In this document: positions 10,401 to 19,551 of the stretch, piece after piece
Numbering within the stretch: position 1 is the first letter of the stretch
How the letters are laid out: every line of letters begins with the position of its first letter
Source: JAIBJN01 sp963775505
Lineage (GTDB): Bacteria > Actinomycetota > Thermoleophilia > Gaiellales > Gaiellaceae
Direction: 5' to 3'
Assembly (NCBI GenBank): GCA_963775505.1
Contig: CAVZIL010000001.1
Span: 620,001 to 684,000, forward strand
Length of the DNA: 64,000 nt
The notes under the pieces: model-generated
Told to the model about the DNA's origin: nothing
What the model saw: the letters and a program-made list of their open reading frames with translations, nothing else
Database searches by the model: none
Translations under genes and position numbers: made by a program

Positions 10401-11564
10401 TCACGCGGATCCGGTCTCCGGGGCGGCCCTGCTTCCGAACACGGCGAGCTGGACCGCCGCGAGCGTCCCTAGGCAGATCGCGGCGGCGAGCAGGTAGGCG
10501 GCGGCCTCGCCCGCGGCTTCGGCGAGCACGCCGGAGAGTGCCGCACCGACCACGTTCGCGGGCGCCCACGCGAAGTTCAGGAGCGCGAAGCCGAAGCCCT
10601 GGTCGAGGCCCGCCTTCTCGGAGCCGTCCGAGAGAAGCGCCGTGCCAGGCACCCAGTTCACCCCGTAGGCGACGCCCGCGCAGATCACGAGCACAAGGTA
10701 CGGCCAGGGAAGGTCGATCCAGGGGAGCACGAGCGAGACGCCGATCGCCGCCACGAGCCCGGTGCGGACGGGTGCGAGGCGGCCGTGCTTGTCGGACCAG
10801 CGACCGAGGACAGGGCTCAACGCGGCCTCGATCCCCGCCGAGATCAGGAACGCCGCGCTGATCCCGAGCGCGCCCCAGCCGAGCTCGTCGAGGCCGAGGG
10901 GCGCCACCACCGAGATCGTGCCGAGGAGGAACGCCGCCACCGAGACCAACCAGAAGCCGGACACGACCTCGCGCACGCGTGCGGCACGGCGCAGAGCGCT
11001 CAGCGGCTGTGGCTCCTCTGCCGGTTGGGCCGCAGGCGTGGCCCAGGCCCAGGCCCCCAACCCGACGCCCGCGGCGGCCACGGCCGCGAAGGCGATTCCC
11101 GGCCCGACGACGGACGCAAACCCTCCCAGCACCGGGCCGAGGAGCGCGCCGAAGATAGCCCAGCCCATGGCGATGCCGATCAGCTCGCCCCGGCGCTCCC
11201 TCGGAGCCGCGGCGACGAGCCAGGCGAGGCCGCCCGTCCAGGCGAAAGCGCTACCCACCCCTTGCCCGAAGCGCGCGACGTAGAGAACCCAGGCGCTCTC
11301 GGCGAGCCCGAACGCGACGCTGGTCGCCACGATGATCGCGAGGCCGGTGAGCACGGTCGTCTTGACGCCCGCCCGGACGGCGAGCAGGCCGCTCGGGAGG
11401 GCGCCGACGAAGCCGCCCAGGGCGTAGACGGCCGAGAGGGCGCCTAGGGCCGACGTCGAGAGCCCGAACTCGTCCTCGTAGTAGGGCAGCAGCGGCGCGA
11501 GGACCCCGAAGAACGTCGACTCCAGGAGGACGGTGGCGCTGACCAGGGTGAGGAGGCGGCGCAC
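10401..11564 (-). CDS. Major facilitator superfamily transporter
   Basis: A 12-helix MFS permease. Hydrophobic segments alternate with the MFS loop signature near RAGVKTTVLTG between helices 2 and 3, and there is a long cytoplasmic loop in the middle (TPAAQPAEEPQPLSALRRAA). Helix 5 contains LVAAAPRERRGELIG, typical of drug/metabolite antiporters. GTG 11564 (reading MRRLLTLVSATVLL) is the likely start; longer forms would run into the divergent aminotransferase start at 11602. It is first in a minus-strand unit with the HDAC-fold and nitrilase genes. Substrate not identifiable; a polyamine or acetylated amine is an inference from neighbours. Confidence 0.85.
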   Translation of the reverse strand: MRRLLTLVSATVLLESTFFGVLAPLLPYYEDEFGLSTSALGALSAVYALGGFVGALPSGLLAVRAGVKTTVLTGLAIIVATSVAFGLAESAWVLYVARFGQGVGSAFAWTGGLAWLVAAAPRERRGELIGIAMGWAIFGALLGPVLGGFASVVGPGIAFAAVAAAGVGLGAWAWATPAAQPAEEPQPLSALRRAARVREVVSGFWLVSVAAFLLGTISVVAPLGLDELGWGALGISAAFLISAGIEAALSPVLGRWSDKHGRLAPVRTGLVAAIGVSLVLPWIDLPWPYLVLVICAGVAYGVNWVPGTALLSDGSEKAGLDQGFGFALLNFAWAPANVVGAALSGVLAEAAGEAAAYLLAAAICLGTLAAVQLAVFGSRAAPETGSA

Positions 11565-11601
11565 GAGAGCGAATCTACTCTGATTGAATCCGCTGAACTC
11601 C

Positions 11602-12954
11602 ATGGCGACCACTACGACCGACCACCTCTGGCGCCACTTCACGCCGGCCGGCGCCGGCCGGGTCGTCATCGAGCGCGGCGAGGGCTGCTACATCTGGGAC
11701 TCCGAGGGCAAGCGCTACCTCGACGCCCTCTCGGCCCTCTATTGCGTCAACATCGGCTACGGGCCGTGGCCCGAGATCGCCGAGGCGGCGAAGCGCCAGG
11801 TCGAGGAGCTGCCGTTCTTCTCGAACTGGGTCGGCTTCGCGCACGAGCCGGCCCTCGCGCTCTCGGAGAAGCTCAGCGAGCTGCTGCCGATCGACGTCGG
11901 GAGGATCTTCTTCGTCGGCGGCGGCTCGGAGGCGATCGAGTCGGCGCTCAAGATCGCGCGGCAGTACCACCGACTGCGCGGGGAGCCGACGCGCACGAAG
12001 TTCGTCACGCGGCGGAGCGCCTACCACGGGACGACGCTCGGGGCGCTCTCCATCAACGGGAGCCCGGCCCTGCGCTCGCAGTTCGAGCCGCTGCTCCCGG
12101 GCTGCTTCCGGGCGCCGATGCCGTACCGCTACCGCTGCCCGTACTGCGCGGAGAAGGCGGGGTGCACGCTCCAGTGCGCCGACGAGATCGACGGGATCGT
12201 CCAGAACGAGGGCCCCGAGACGGTCGCCGCGGTCATCCTCGAGCCGGTGCAGAACTCGGGCGGCTCGATCGTCCCGCCGGAGGGCTACTTCGACCGGGTC
12301 CGGGAGATCTGCGACGCGAACGGGCTCCTGCTCGTCGCCGACGAGGTGATCTGCGGCTTCGGCCGCGTCGGGGACTGGTTCGGATCGACCCGCTACGGGA
12401 TCGAGCCCGACCTGATGACGCTGGCGAAGGGAATCACGTCGGCCTACGCGCCGCTCGGCGCCGTCGTCGCCTCGGCGAAGGCGATCGAGCCGTTCTTCTC
12501 CGAGCCCCAGAGCGTCTTCACGCACGGGATCACGTTTGGCGGCCATCCGCTCTCATGCGCGATCGCGCTCGCGAACATCGAGGTCTACGAGCGGGAGGGG
12601 TTGATCCAGCGGGTCCGCGAGCTGGGGCCAGAGCTGCGCGCCCGCTGCGAGCAGCTCCTCGTCGAGCATCCGATGGTCGGCGACGTGCGGGGCGACGGCT
12701 ACTTCTACTCGCTCGAGCTCGTGAAGGACAAGGACACGAAGGAGACGTTCGCCCCGGCCGAGCGCGACCAGCTCATCAAGGGCTTCCTGACGCCGCGCAT
12801 GCGCGAGCTCGGCGTCTACACGCGCTTCGACGACCGGGGGGAGACGTGCGCCCAGTTCGCGCCGCCGTTCGTGGCCGGCCCGGACGAGTTCGACGAGATG
12901 GTCGGAGCATTGCGGGAGACGCTCGATGAGGCCTGGGAGCGCATCAACGCCTAG
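11602..12954 (+). CDS. Class III (omega) aminotransferase
   Basis: PLP-dependent fold-I transaminase of about 450 residues, of the group acting on omega-amino groups (putrescine, beta-alanine, GABA). It shows ALYCVNIGYGPWPEIAEAA, the cofactor loop GGGSEAIESALK, AYHGTTLGALSING, ILEPVQNSGG, the PLP-contacting LLVADEVICGFGRVG, and the Schiff-base lysine in MTLAKGITSAY. A CPYC..C..C segment (about residues 177-192) appears in several homologues of this subfamily. ATG 11602 was chosen at the conserved DHLWRHF start. Its paralogue is at 45139. It is followed by the SMI1/KNR4 gene and an aldehyde dehydrogenase, suggesting stepwise oxidation of a diamine or amino acid. Confidence 0.92.
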   Translation: MATTTTDHLWRHFTPAGAGRVVIERGEGCYIWDSEGKRYLDALSALYCVNIGYGPWPEIAEAAKRQVEELPFFSNWVGFAHEPALALSEKLSELLPIDVGRIFFVGGGSEAIESALKIARQYHRLRGEPTRTKFVTRRSAYHGTTLGALSINGSPALRSQFEPLLPGCFRAPMPYRYRCPYCAEKAGCTLQCADEIDGIVQNEGPETVAAVILEPVQNSGGSIVPPEGYFDRVREICDANGLLLVADEVICGFGRVGDWFGSTRYGIEPDLMTLAKGITSAYAPLGAVVASAKAIEPFFSEPQSVFTHGITFGGHPLSCAIALANIEVYEREGLIQRVRELGPELRARCEQLLVEHPMVGDVRGDGYFYSLELVKDKDTKETFAPAERDQLIKGFLTPRMRELGVYTRFDDRGETCAQFAPPFVAGPDEFDEMVGALRETLDEAWERINA

Positions 12955-12960
12955 GCCGGC

Positions 12961-13428
12961 ATGGGCTGGAAGGTAGCCAGAAGTCGCGTACAAGAGGTTG
13001 ACGCCGAGCACGGGCTTGGTGCCAGCGCGGACGAGATCGCGGCGGCCGAGGCGCAGCTCGGCCCCCTTCCGGAGGACTATCGGAGCTTCCTTCTCGAGTT
13101 CGGTTGGCTTGCAATCGGATCCGACGAGATCTACGGACTCGGTGCCGATGTCCCGTTCCACCTCGACGTACGGCGCTTGGCCAAGTCGGAGCGCGAGGAG
13201 GCCGGTAGACCGCTTCCATCGTTCCTCGTCCCGATGCGAAATGATGGCGCCGGGAATCTGGACTGCATCGACACGAGACCAACGGCCGGCGACCGAGACG
13301 CTCCGATCGTCACCTGGTATCACGATGGAGGTCCTGATCACGAGCTTCATGTGATTGCGGCGAGTTTCTCGGATTGGCTACTCGAGCGGATCGACAAACA
13401 GGAGGATTTGATATGGCGGTCACGGTGA
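12961..13428 (+). CDS. SMI1/KNR4 (SUKH) family protein
   Basis: A 155-residue SUKH-fold protein. The diagnostic region is LPEDYRSFLLEFGWLAIGSD, then EIYGLG, VPMRNDGAGNLDCIDT and IVTWYHDGGPDHELHV, ending SFSDWLLERI. In bacteria this family is best known as immunity proteins of contact-dependent and polymorphic toxins, though many members stand alone. Codon use is noticeably less GC-rich than its neighbours (AGA, AGT, GTA, CAA in the first lines), suggesting separate origin. It starts 6 bp after the aminotransferase and its last 16 bases overlap the start of the aldehyde dehydrogenase, whose ribosome site (AGGAGG, 13400-13405) lies inside it. No toxin gene is visible nearby. Confidence 0.85.
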   Translation: MGWKVARSRVQEVDAEHGLGASADEIAAAEAQLGPLPEDYRSFLLEFGWLAIGSDEIYGLGADVPFHLDVRRLAKSEREEAGRPLPSFLVPMRNDGAGNLDCIDTRPTAGDRDAPIVTWYHDGGPDHELHVIAASFSDWLLERIDKQEDLIWRSR

Positions 13429-14874
13429 GGACCCTGCAGAACTTCATCGGGGGGGACTGGGTCGACGCGACGAGCGACGACGCGCGCGAGATCGTCTCGC
13501 CGGTCACAGGCGAGAAGCTCGCAGACGCTCCCAACGCGAGCGAGGAGGACGTCGCGCGCGCCGCGAAGGCGGCCCGCGAGGCGCAGCCGAAGTGGGCGGC
13601 GCTCTCGGCCTGGGACCGGGCCGAGGTCTGCCACAAGATCGCCGACCTGATCCTGGAGCGGCGTGACGAGTTCGCCCGCGAACTCTCGCTCGAGCAGGGC
13701 AAGCCGTTCACAGCCGAGGCGATCCCGGACATCGACGAGACTGCCGAGAACTTCCGCCTCGCCGCCGAGGACGTGAAGCGGATGGAGACGGCGATCATCC
13801 CCTCGCAGGACGTCAACAAGCGCATCCTCACGTTTCGCAAGCCGAACGGCGTCTACGCGTCGATTACGCCGTGGAACTTCCCGACGCTGATCCCTGTGGA
13901 GCTGATCGCGCCGGGGATCGCGGCCGGCAACACCATGATCTGCAAGCCGTCCGAGTGGACGCCGATCGCGATGGCGAACTTCATGCAGATCATGGCCGAC
14001 GCCGGGCTCCCCGAGGGCGTCGTCAACGTCATCTACGGGGACGGCAGGGTGGGCGAGCGGCTGATCACCGACGAGAACGTGGACTGCGTCGGCTTCATCG
14101 GCTCGCACACGACCGCCGAGAAGATCGTCCGCGCCGCCGGCCTCAAGCGCTCGCTGATCGAGGCGAGCGGCAACGGGCCGGTCGTGGTCTGCGCCGACGC
14201 CGATCTCGAGGCCGCGGCCAAGGGCGCCGTCTTCGGCGGCTTCTTCTGCGCCGGCCAGGTCTGCTGCGCCACGGAGCGCGTGCTCGTGGACAAGCGCGTG
14301 CACGACGACTTCCTCGCCGCGGTCGTCGAGGAGGCCGAGGGCTGGAAGCTCGGCGACCCGTTCGACGACGCGACCCTCGTCGGCCCGATGAACAACGAGC
14401 CGACGGCGAAGAAGATGGACGCGCACCTCGAGGACGCCGTGGCCAAAGGCGCCGAGATCGTCGCTCGGCGGCTCCCGCGAGGGCGATCGCCCGACCGACC
14501 TCTACTACCAGCCGACGGTCGTCGACGGCGTCGGCGTCGACACGCTCATCAACCGCGACGAGACGTTCGGGCCGATCGTCCCGCTCATCACCGTCGCGGA
14601 CGACGACGAGGCCCTCGCGGTGGCCAACGACTCGCACCTGGGCCTCCAGGCCGCGGTGTACACGCGCAGCCTCAAGCGCGCGTTTCGCTACCTGGACAAC
14701 CTCCAGGTGGGGAACGTCGTCGTCAACGACTCGACTGACTACTGGGAGGCGCACGAGCCGTTCGGCGGCGCGTCGGGCACCCGCACCGGCTGGGGCCGGA
14801 TCGGCGGCCGCTACACGATGCTCGACATGACCGACCTGAAGACGGCCGTCCTCGACGTCGGCGGCCTGGAGTAG
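13413..14874 (+). CDS. NAD(P)-dependent aldehyde dehydrogenase, one frameshift
   Basis: ALDH-superfamily enzyme of about 487 codons, possibly oxidising the aldehyde made by the upstream aminotransferase. Visible are LQNFIGGDWVDA, the catalytic-Asn region TPWNFPTLIPVE, the NAD loop FIGSHTTAEKI, the general-base Glu in LIEASGNGPVV, and the nucleophile Cys in FCAGQVCCATERV. The C-terminus reads TFGPIVPL and RIGGRYTMLD. ATG 13413 follows AGGAGG by 7 bases. The frame changes once near 14465; both halves are conserved, so a one-base error is likely. GGRYTMLDMTDLK at the end is unlike classical betaine ALDHs and resembles methylmalonate-semialdehyde/succinic-semialdehyde-type relatives; substrate unassigned. 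Confidence 0.88.
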
Positions 14875-14895
14875 CGCCGGCGCACCGTCTCTTCC

Positions 14896-14928
14896 GGCCA
14901 CGTCAGGGGTCTGACCCCTGACGTGGCC
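14896..14928. terminator. Perfect 15-bp stem-loop between converging genes
   Basis: Arms GGCCACGTCAGGGGT and its exact complement flank a three-base loop CTG. It sits 21 bp after the aldehyde dehydrogenase stop and about 145 bp before the purF stop, so it could end transcription from both sides. There is no U-tract, as often in high-GC Actinomycetota. The inner AGGGGTCTGACCCCT core resembles a palindrome scattered in many bacterial genomes, so a REP-like element is the alternative. The rest of the 199-bp gap holds no gene. Confidence 0.6.
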
Positions 14929-15073
14929 GCAGAGGACACGCTTTCCCGGTCGGTTTGGCCGGGGTCACAGCCTGTGTCGCCTGTCTCCAAGCCGCAGCGG
15001 TTGTCCACAGCTTTGGCCGTCTTCCGCTGTCCGCGGGAGCCCCGCTCCGGGGTCGGACCCGGCCGCGGCCGGA

Positions 15074-16459
15074 CTAGACAGGCGTGCGCTCGAAGCGGAG
15101 CTTTGCCAGGCGGAGGTTCTCGGGGATCCTCGTCGGGTAGCTCTTCGTGAGGCACGCGCGGCAGAAGGAGTCCGCCGGGCGGCGCGTCGCCTCCTGGAGG
15201 CCGTCGAGCGAGAGATAGGCGAGGCTGGTCGCGCCGATCTCCTCCCGCACGTCCTCGACGTCGCGGCCGGCGGCGATCAGCTCGTCCTCTCCGGCCATGT
15301 CGATGCCGTAGAAGCACGGTGAGACGATCGGCGGCGAGGAGATACGCACGTGCACCTCGGTCGCCCCGGACTCGAAGAGCATCGCCACGATCTGCCGCGT
15401 GGTCGAGCCGCGGACGATCGAGTCGTCGACGACGACGACACGCTTCCCGCGCACCTCGGCGAGGGGGTTGAACTTCATCCGGATCCCGTGCTCCCTCAGC
15501 GCCTGGTCGGGCTGGATGAACGTGCGCCCGACGTAGCGGTTCTTGATCAGCCCCTCCTGGAAGGGGATGCCGCTCGCGCGCGCGAAGCCGATCGCCGCCG
15601 GCGTGCCCGAGTCCGGAATCGCCATCACCAGGTGGGCCTCCACCGGCGCCTCCGCTGCCAGGCGCTCGCCCATGCGGACGCGGGCGCCGTGAAGCTCCAC
15701 TCCGCGCAGGGTCGAGTCCGGTCGTGCGAAGTAGATGAACTCGAAGATGCAGAGCGCCCCGCCCTCACGTGGCTCGACCGCTTGGTCGACGTGCACACCG
15801 TCCGGTCCGACGACGACGAGCTCGCCCGGCTGCAGCTCGCGCACGGGCTCGGCGCCGAGGAGATCGAACGCGCACCCCTCGGAGGCGAGGAGGTGGTCGC
15901 CGTCCAAGCGCCCGAGTACGAGCGGCCGGATCCCGTCCGGGTCGCGGAACCCGACTAGCTTCCCCTCCGAGAGGAGCACGGCGGCGAAGGCACCCTCGAT
16001 CCGTGCCATCGCGGCCGCGACCGCCTCCTCGAGCGGCCGCTCGTCGTGGGCCACGAGGGCGGCGATCACCTCGGTGTCGGACGTCGACGAGAGCCGAACA
16101 CCTCGCTCGACGAGCTCGGACCGGAGCTCCTCGGTGTTCGTGAGGTTGCCGTTGTGGGCGAGCGCGACCGTCCGCGCGGGGCCGTGCTGGACGATCGGCT
16201 GCGCGTTGCTCCAGTGCGCGGAGCCGGTCGTCGAGTAGCGGCAGTGCCCGATCGCCGTCTGCCCGCGGAGTCCCCGGAGCTTCTGCTCCGAGAAGACCTG
16301 CGTCACCAGGCCCATGTCCCTGAGGACGGTGAGGCGCCCTTCGTCAGAGACCGCGATGCCCGCCGACTCCTGGCCGCGGTGCTGGAGCGCGAAGAGCCCG
16401 AAGTACGAGAGGCGCGCGACATCGCGCCCCGGTGCGTGGATGCCGACGATCCCGCACAT
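15074..16459 (-). CDS. purF: Amidophosphoribosyltransferase PurF
   Basis: Committing enzyme of purine synthesis: PRPP plus glutamine to phosphoribosylamine. The class II amidotransferase domain starts MCGIVGIH, with Cys2 the nucleophile and no propeptide, and shows RYSTTGS and ALAHNGNLTN. The phosphoribosyltransferase domain carries the PRPP loop VVVVDDSIVRGST. Cysteines at ALCIFEF, SPCFYG and SFCRAC match the four ligands of the 4Fe-4S cluster in Bacillus-type PurF. About 461 residues, full length. ATG 16459 overlaps the purL stop by one base (TGATG), so it is coupled to purL. Transcribed leftwards; the unit ends near 15074. Confidence 0.97.
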   Translation of the reverse strand: MCGIVGIHAPGRDVARLSYFGLFALQHRGQESAGIAVSDEGRLTVLRDMGLVTQVFSEQKLRGLRGQTAIGHCRYSTTGSAHWSNAQPIVQHGPARTVALAHNGNLTNTEELRSELVERGVRLSSTSDTEVIAALVAHDERPLEEAVAAAMARIEGAFAAVLLSEGKLVGFRDPDGIRPLVLGRLDGDHLLASEGCAFDLLGAEPVRELQPGELVVVGPDGVHVDQAVEPREGGALCIFEFIYFARPDSTLRGVELHGARVRMGERLAAEAPVEAHLVMAIPDSGTPAAIGFARASGIPFQEGLIKNRYVGRTFIQPDQALREHGIRMKFNPLAEVRGKRVVVVDDSIVRGSTTRQIVAMLFESGATEVHVRISSPPIVSPCFYGIDMAGEDELIAAGRDVEDVREEIGATSLAYLSLDGLQEATRRPADSFCRACLTKSYPTRIPENLRLAKLRFERTPV

Positions 16460-18558
16460 CAGCCGCTCCCCTCGTGCGCGGCGCGGAGCGCGGCGAGCCT
16501 GACGCCGAGGAGCCTCTCGCCGCCGACGGTCCCGAGCCGGCGCAGGGAAATCCCCTCGAGGGCGTCCGCGCGCTCGGGCGAGCACGCGACCACGGCACGA
16601 CCGCCGCCCTCGCCGAACCACTCGAGGGCCTCGCGCTCGAGCTCGATCTGCGCGCCGAGGCCGGAGTGCAGCGCCAGCTCGGCGAGCGCGACCGCCAGGC
16701 CTCCGTCGGACACGTCGTGCGCGGCGCTCAACACGGGCGCCGAGCGCCACAGGAAGTGGACGAGCGCCGCCTCCGCGACGTAGTCGGGCGGGGGCGGGCG
16801 TCCCGCCAGGCCGTCCAGCAGCAACGACTGGAACTCGGACCCGTCGAGGGCGAGGTCGGCGCCACCGGCGAGCAGGACTGCGTCGCCCTCGCGCCAGGCC
16901 CCGGGCACGGCTCTCACGTCGGCGACGAGGCCGACGCAGCCGACGACGGGCGTGGGCGGGATCGACCGGCCGTCCGTCTCGTTGTAGAGCGAGACGTTCC
17001 CCGACACGACCGGGATGCCGAGCACCTCGCACGCCCGCGCCATCCCCTCGATTGCCTCGGCGAGCTGCCACGCGATCTCCGGTTTCTCGGGATTGCCGAA
17101 GTTGAGGCAGTCCGTGATCGCCAGCGGCCGTCCGCCGGCGCACGCGACGTTGCGCGCCACCTCGAACACGGCGCGCGCACCCGCACCGCGCGGGTCGAGT
17201 GCAGCCCCGCGTGCGGGCCCGTCGAGGGAGACGGCGAGGCCGCGCAGGGATGGCCGGAGGCGAAGCACCGCGGCGTCCAGCCCCGGCCTGCGCACGGTCC
17301 GCGAGCCGACGAGGTGGTCATAGCGCTCGAAAACGCGGCGGCGGCTGCGGACGTTGGGAGAGCCCAGGACCGCCAGCAGCTCGTCGCGTCCCACCCGGTT
17401 CGGCTCGCGCACGAGCGGCGGGGCCAGATCCCGCGTGACGGTCTCCAGGGCGTAGCGCGGCGTCTCCTCGGTGAGGTGAGCGACTGGAATCGCCCCAACC
17501 TCCTCGCCGTCGAAGTAGGCGCGCAGCTCGCCGGAGTCGGTTACCTCGCCGACGACGGCGAACTGGAGCTCCCATTTGCGGCACACCGCCTCGACGGCGA
17601 CGAGCTCGGCGGGCGCCACGACGGCGACCATCCGCTCCTGGCTCTCCGAGAGCATGATCTCGACGGGCGCGAGGTCCGGCTCTCGCAGAGGGACGCAGTC
17701 GAGATGCACGTCGAGCCCGGTGCCGCCGCGGGCTGCCATCTCGGCGAGCGAGGAGGCGAGGCCGGCGGCGCCGAGGTCCTGGAGCGACTCGACCAGCCTC
17801 TCCTCGGTCAGCTCCACGCTCGCCTCGATCAGCTTCTTCCCGGTGAATGGATCGCCGATCTGCACGGTCGGGCGCTTGTCCTCGTCCGCTTCGGAGAGCT
17901 CCTGGCTGGCGAGGACGCTGGCTCCGCCGATGCCGTCGCGCCCGGTGGTGGCGCCGTAGAGGACGACGAGGTTGCCGGGGCCGGCCGCACGCGCGCGCGT
18001 GACGTGCTCGGCCGGGAGAAGGCCGACGCACATGGCGTTGACGAGCGGGTTGTGCCGGTAGGCAGGGTCGAACACCGCTTCGCCGCCAACCGTCGGGACG
18101 CCGACGCAGTTGCCGTAGTGCCCGATGCCAGCGACGGCTCGATCGAAGGAGAAGTCGTCCGCGCCGAAGCGCAGGCCGTCGAGGAGCGCGACAGGGCGCG
18201 CGCCCATGGCGATGATGTCCCGGAGGATGCCGCCGACGCCCGTGGCCGCGCCCTGGAAGGGCTCGACGGCGGACGGATGGTTGTGGCTCTCCACCTTGAA
18301 GGCGCACGCGACGCCCTCGCCGAGGTCGATGACGCCGGCATTCTCGCCCGGTCCCTGCAACACCGCCGGACCGTCCGTGGGGAACCGCCTCAGCAGTCGG
18401 GCCGAGTGCTTGTAGCCGCAGTGCTCGGACCAGAGAAGCGAGAAGACGCCGACCTCGAAGTCGTTCGGGTCACGCCCGAGCAGGCCTCGGATACGGTCGA
18501 ACTCCCCGTCGGTCAGGCCGAGCGCGCGGTGGAGCGGCTGTTCCGCCACGGAGCTCAA
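16459..18558 (-). CDS. purL: Phosphoribosylformylglycinamidine synthase subunit PurL (small type)
   Basis: FGAM synthase large subunit; converts FGAR to FGAM with ATP and ammonia delivered by PurQ. At 699 residues it is the small PurL that needs separate PurS and PurQ, both present at 22.1-23.0 kb. Features: WSEHCGYKHS, VESHNHPSAVEPFQGAATG, GGILRDI, and a second half-repeat with ITDCLNFGNPEKPE, VSGNVSLYNET and AHDVSDGGLAVALAE. The start is ATG/GTG at 18558, 60 bp from the divergent EamA gene at 18619, so their promoters must share that space. Operon with purF. Confidence 0.97.
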   Translation of the reverse strand: MSSVAEQPLHRALGLTDGEFDRIRGLLGRDPNDFEVGVFSLLWSEHCGYKHSARLLRRFPTDGPAVLQGPGENAGVIDLGEGVACAFKVESHNHPSAVEPFQGAATGVGGILRDIIAMGARPVALLDGLRFGADDFSFDRAVAGIGHYGNCVGVPTVGGEAVFDPAYRHNPLVNAMCVGLLPAEHVTRARAAGPGNLVVLYGATTGRDGIGGASVLASQELSEADEDKRPTVQIGDPFTGKKLIEASVELTEERLVESLQDLGAAGLASSLAEMAARGGTGLDVHLDCVPLREPDLAPVEIMLSESQERMVAVVAPAELVAVEAVCRKWELQFAVVGEVTDSGELRAYFDGEEVGAIPVAHLTEETPRYALETVTRDLAPPLVREPNRVGRDELLAVLGSPNVRSRRRVFERYDHLVGSRTVRRPGLDAAVLRLRPSLRGLAVSLDGPARGAALDPRGAGARAVFEVARNVACAGGRPLAITDCLNFGNPEKPEIAWQLAEAIEGMARACEVLGIPVVSGNVSLYNETDGRSIPPTPVVGCVGLVADVRAVPGAWREGDAVLLAGGADLALDGSEFQSLLLDGLAGRPPPPDYVAEAALVHFLWRSAPVLSAAHDVSDGGLAVALAELALHSGLGAQIELEREALEWFGEGGGRAVVACSPERADALEGISLRRLGTVGGERLLGVRLAALRAAHEGSG

Positions 18559-18618
18559 GAGAGATGCTCACTCTATCGCCCGGGCCGGAGCGCCACCGCC
18601 CGCAGCTAGCCTCTCAGA

Positions 18619-19551
18619 GTGCTCCGCGGCTACGTCCCCTTGCTCGCGATCGTCGCCGCGATCTGGGGCGCCTCCTACCTCTTCATCAAGGTGGCGGTGG
18701 ACGAGGTCGAGCCGACGGCGATGATGTTCTTCCGCCTGGTGCTGGCGAGCGCCGTGCTGATCCCCGTGCTCGCGTGGCGCATGGGGGCGGACAGAGCGGT
18801 GGCCGAGGTGCGCGGCACCGGTTGGAGAGCGTTCGCCGTCGGGTTCCTGAACGCCGCGTTTCCGTTCGTGCTGATCGCCTGGGGCGAGAAGTACGTCGAT
18901 TCCGGCGTGGCCGCGATCGCCAACGCGACCGTGCCGATCTTCGTCGTCCTGCTGGCGCTCAGGTTCAACCCGAGCGAGCGCGTGCGCGGCGTCCGGCTGG
19001 CAGGGATCCTCGTCGGCCTCGGCGGCGTCGCCATCCTCGCCGGCCTCCACCCGGAGGGCGGCTGGTGGGCCGTTGCAGGCACGCTGGCGATCGTCGTCGC
19101 CTCGCTCTCCTACGCGGGCGCGAACCACTTCGTCCAGCACAACTACAGCAGCACGGCGCCTCTCGTGATCGCCACCGTTTCGTGCGGGACCGCCGCGCTG
19201 ATCCTCTTCCCCTTTGCGCTCGTCCAGTGGCCGGCCGAGCTGCCGAGCTGGGAGGCGATCGGCTCGATCGTCGCCCTCGGCATCCTCGGGACGGCGGTGG
19301 CCCTGCTCTTCTTCTACCGGCTCCTCAACCGCTACGGGGCTGCCCGCGCGTCCCTCGTCACCTATCTGCTCCCGCCGGTCGCGCTCGTCTACGGCGCCCT
19401 GATCCTCGACGAGCAGGTGACTCTCAACGCCGCGCTCGGCCTCGTGCTCATCCTCGCCGGCGTCGCCCTTGGATCGGGCGCCGACAGCCTCTTGCGCCGC
19501 CGCCGACGCGCTGCTGAGCCGGAGATCGAGCCCGCCTGCCCGCCCGCGTGA
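18619..19551 (+). CDS. EamA/DMT-superfamily permease
   Basis: A 310-residue inner-membrane protein with ten predicted helices in two EamA repeats. The first runs from PLLAIVAAIWGASYLFIKVA; the second includes SYAGANHFVQHNY through LLFFYRLLNRYGAARASL. The C-terminal tail is Arg-rich and cytoplasmic. The family exports or takes up small metabolites, and substrate cannot be assigned. GTG 18619 is the start. Its TGA overlaps the GTG of the acetyltransferase gene (GTGA, 19548-19551), so the two are coupled. It sits between two purine blocks on the opposite strand. Confidence 0.9.
   Translation: MLRGYVPLLAIVAAIWGASYLFIKVAVDEVEPTAMMFFRLVLASAVLIPVLAWRMGADRAVAEVRGTGWRAFAVGFLNAAFPFVLIAWGEKYVDSGVAAIANATVPIFVVLLALRFNPSERVRGVRLAGILVGLGGVAILAGLHPEGGWWAVAGTLAIVVASLSYAGANHFVQHNYSSTAPLVIATVSCGTAALILFPFALVQWPAELPSWEAIGSIVALGILGTAVALLFFYRLLNRYGAARASLVTYLLPPVALVYGALILDEQVTLNAALGLVLILAGVALGSGADSLLRRRRRAAEPEIEPACPPA

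Noticed and set aside
12961..13428. Toxin-immunity cassette around the SMI1/KNR4 gene
   Set aside because: Neighbours are metabolic enzymes; no toxin, RHS, WXG or LXG gene in the window, so a polymorphic toxin locus is not supported.
15001..15009. TTGTCCACA, identical to an actinobacterial DnaA box
   Set aside because: Only one copy was noticed in this gap, with no dnaA, dnaN or AT-rich unwinding region, so not an origin.
16432..18609. 725-codon plus-strand frame opposite purL
   Set aside because: Perfect antisense of purL with no motifs; purL is unambiguous.
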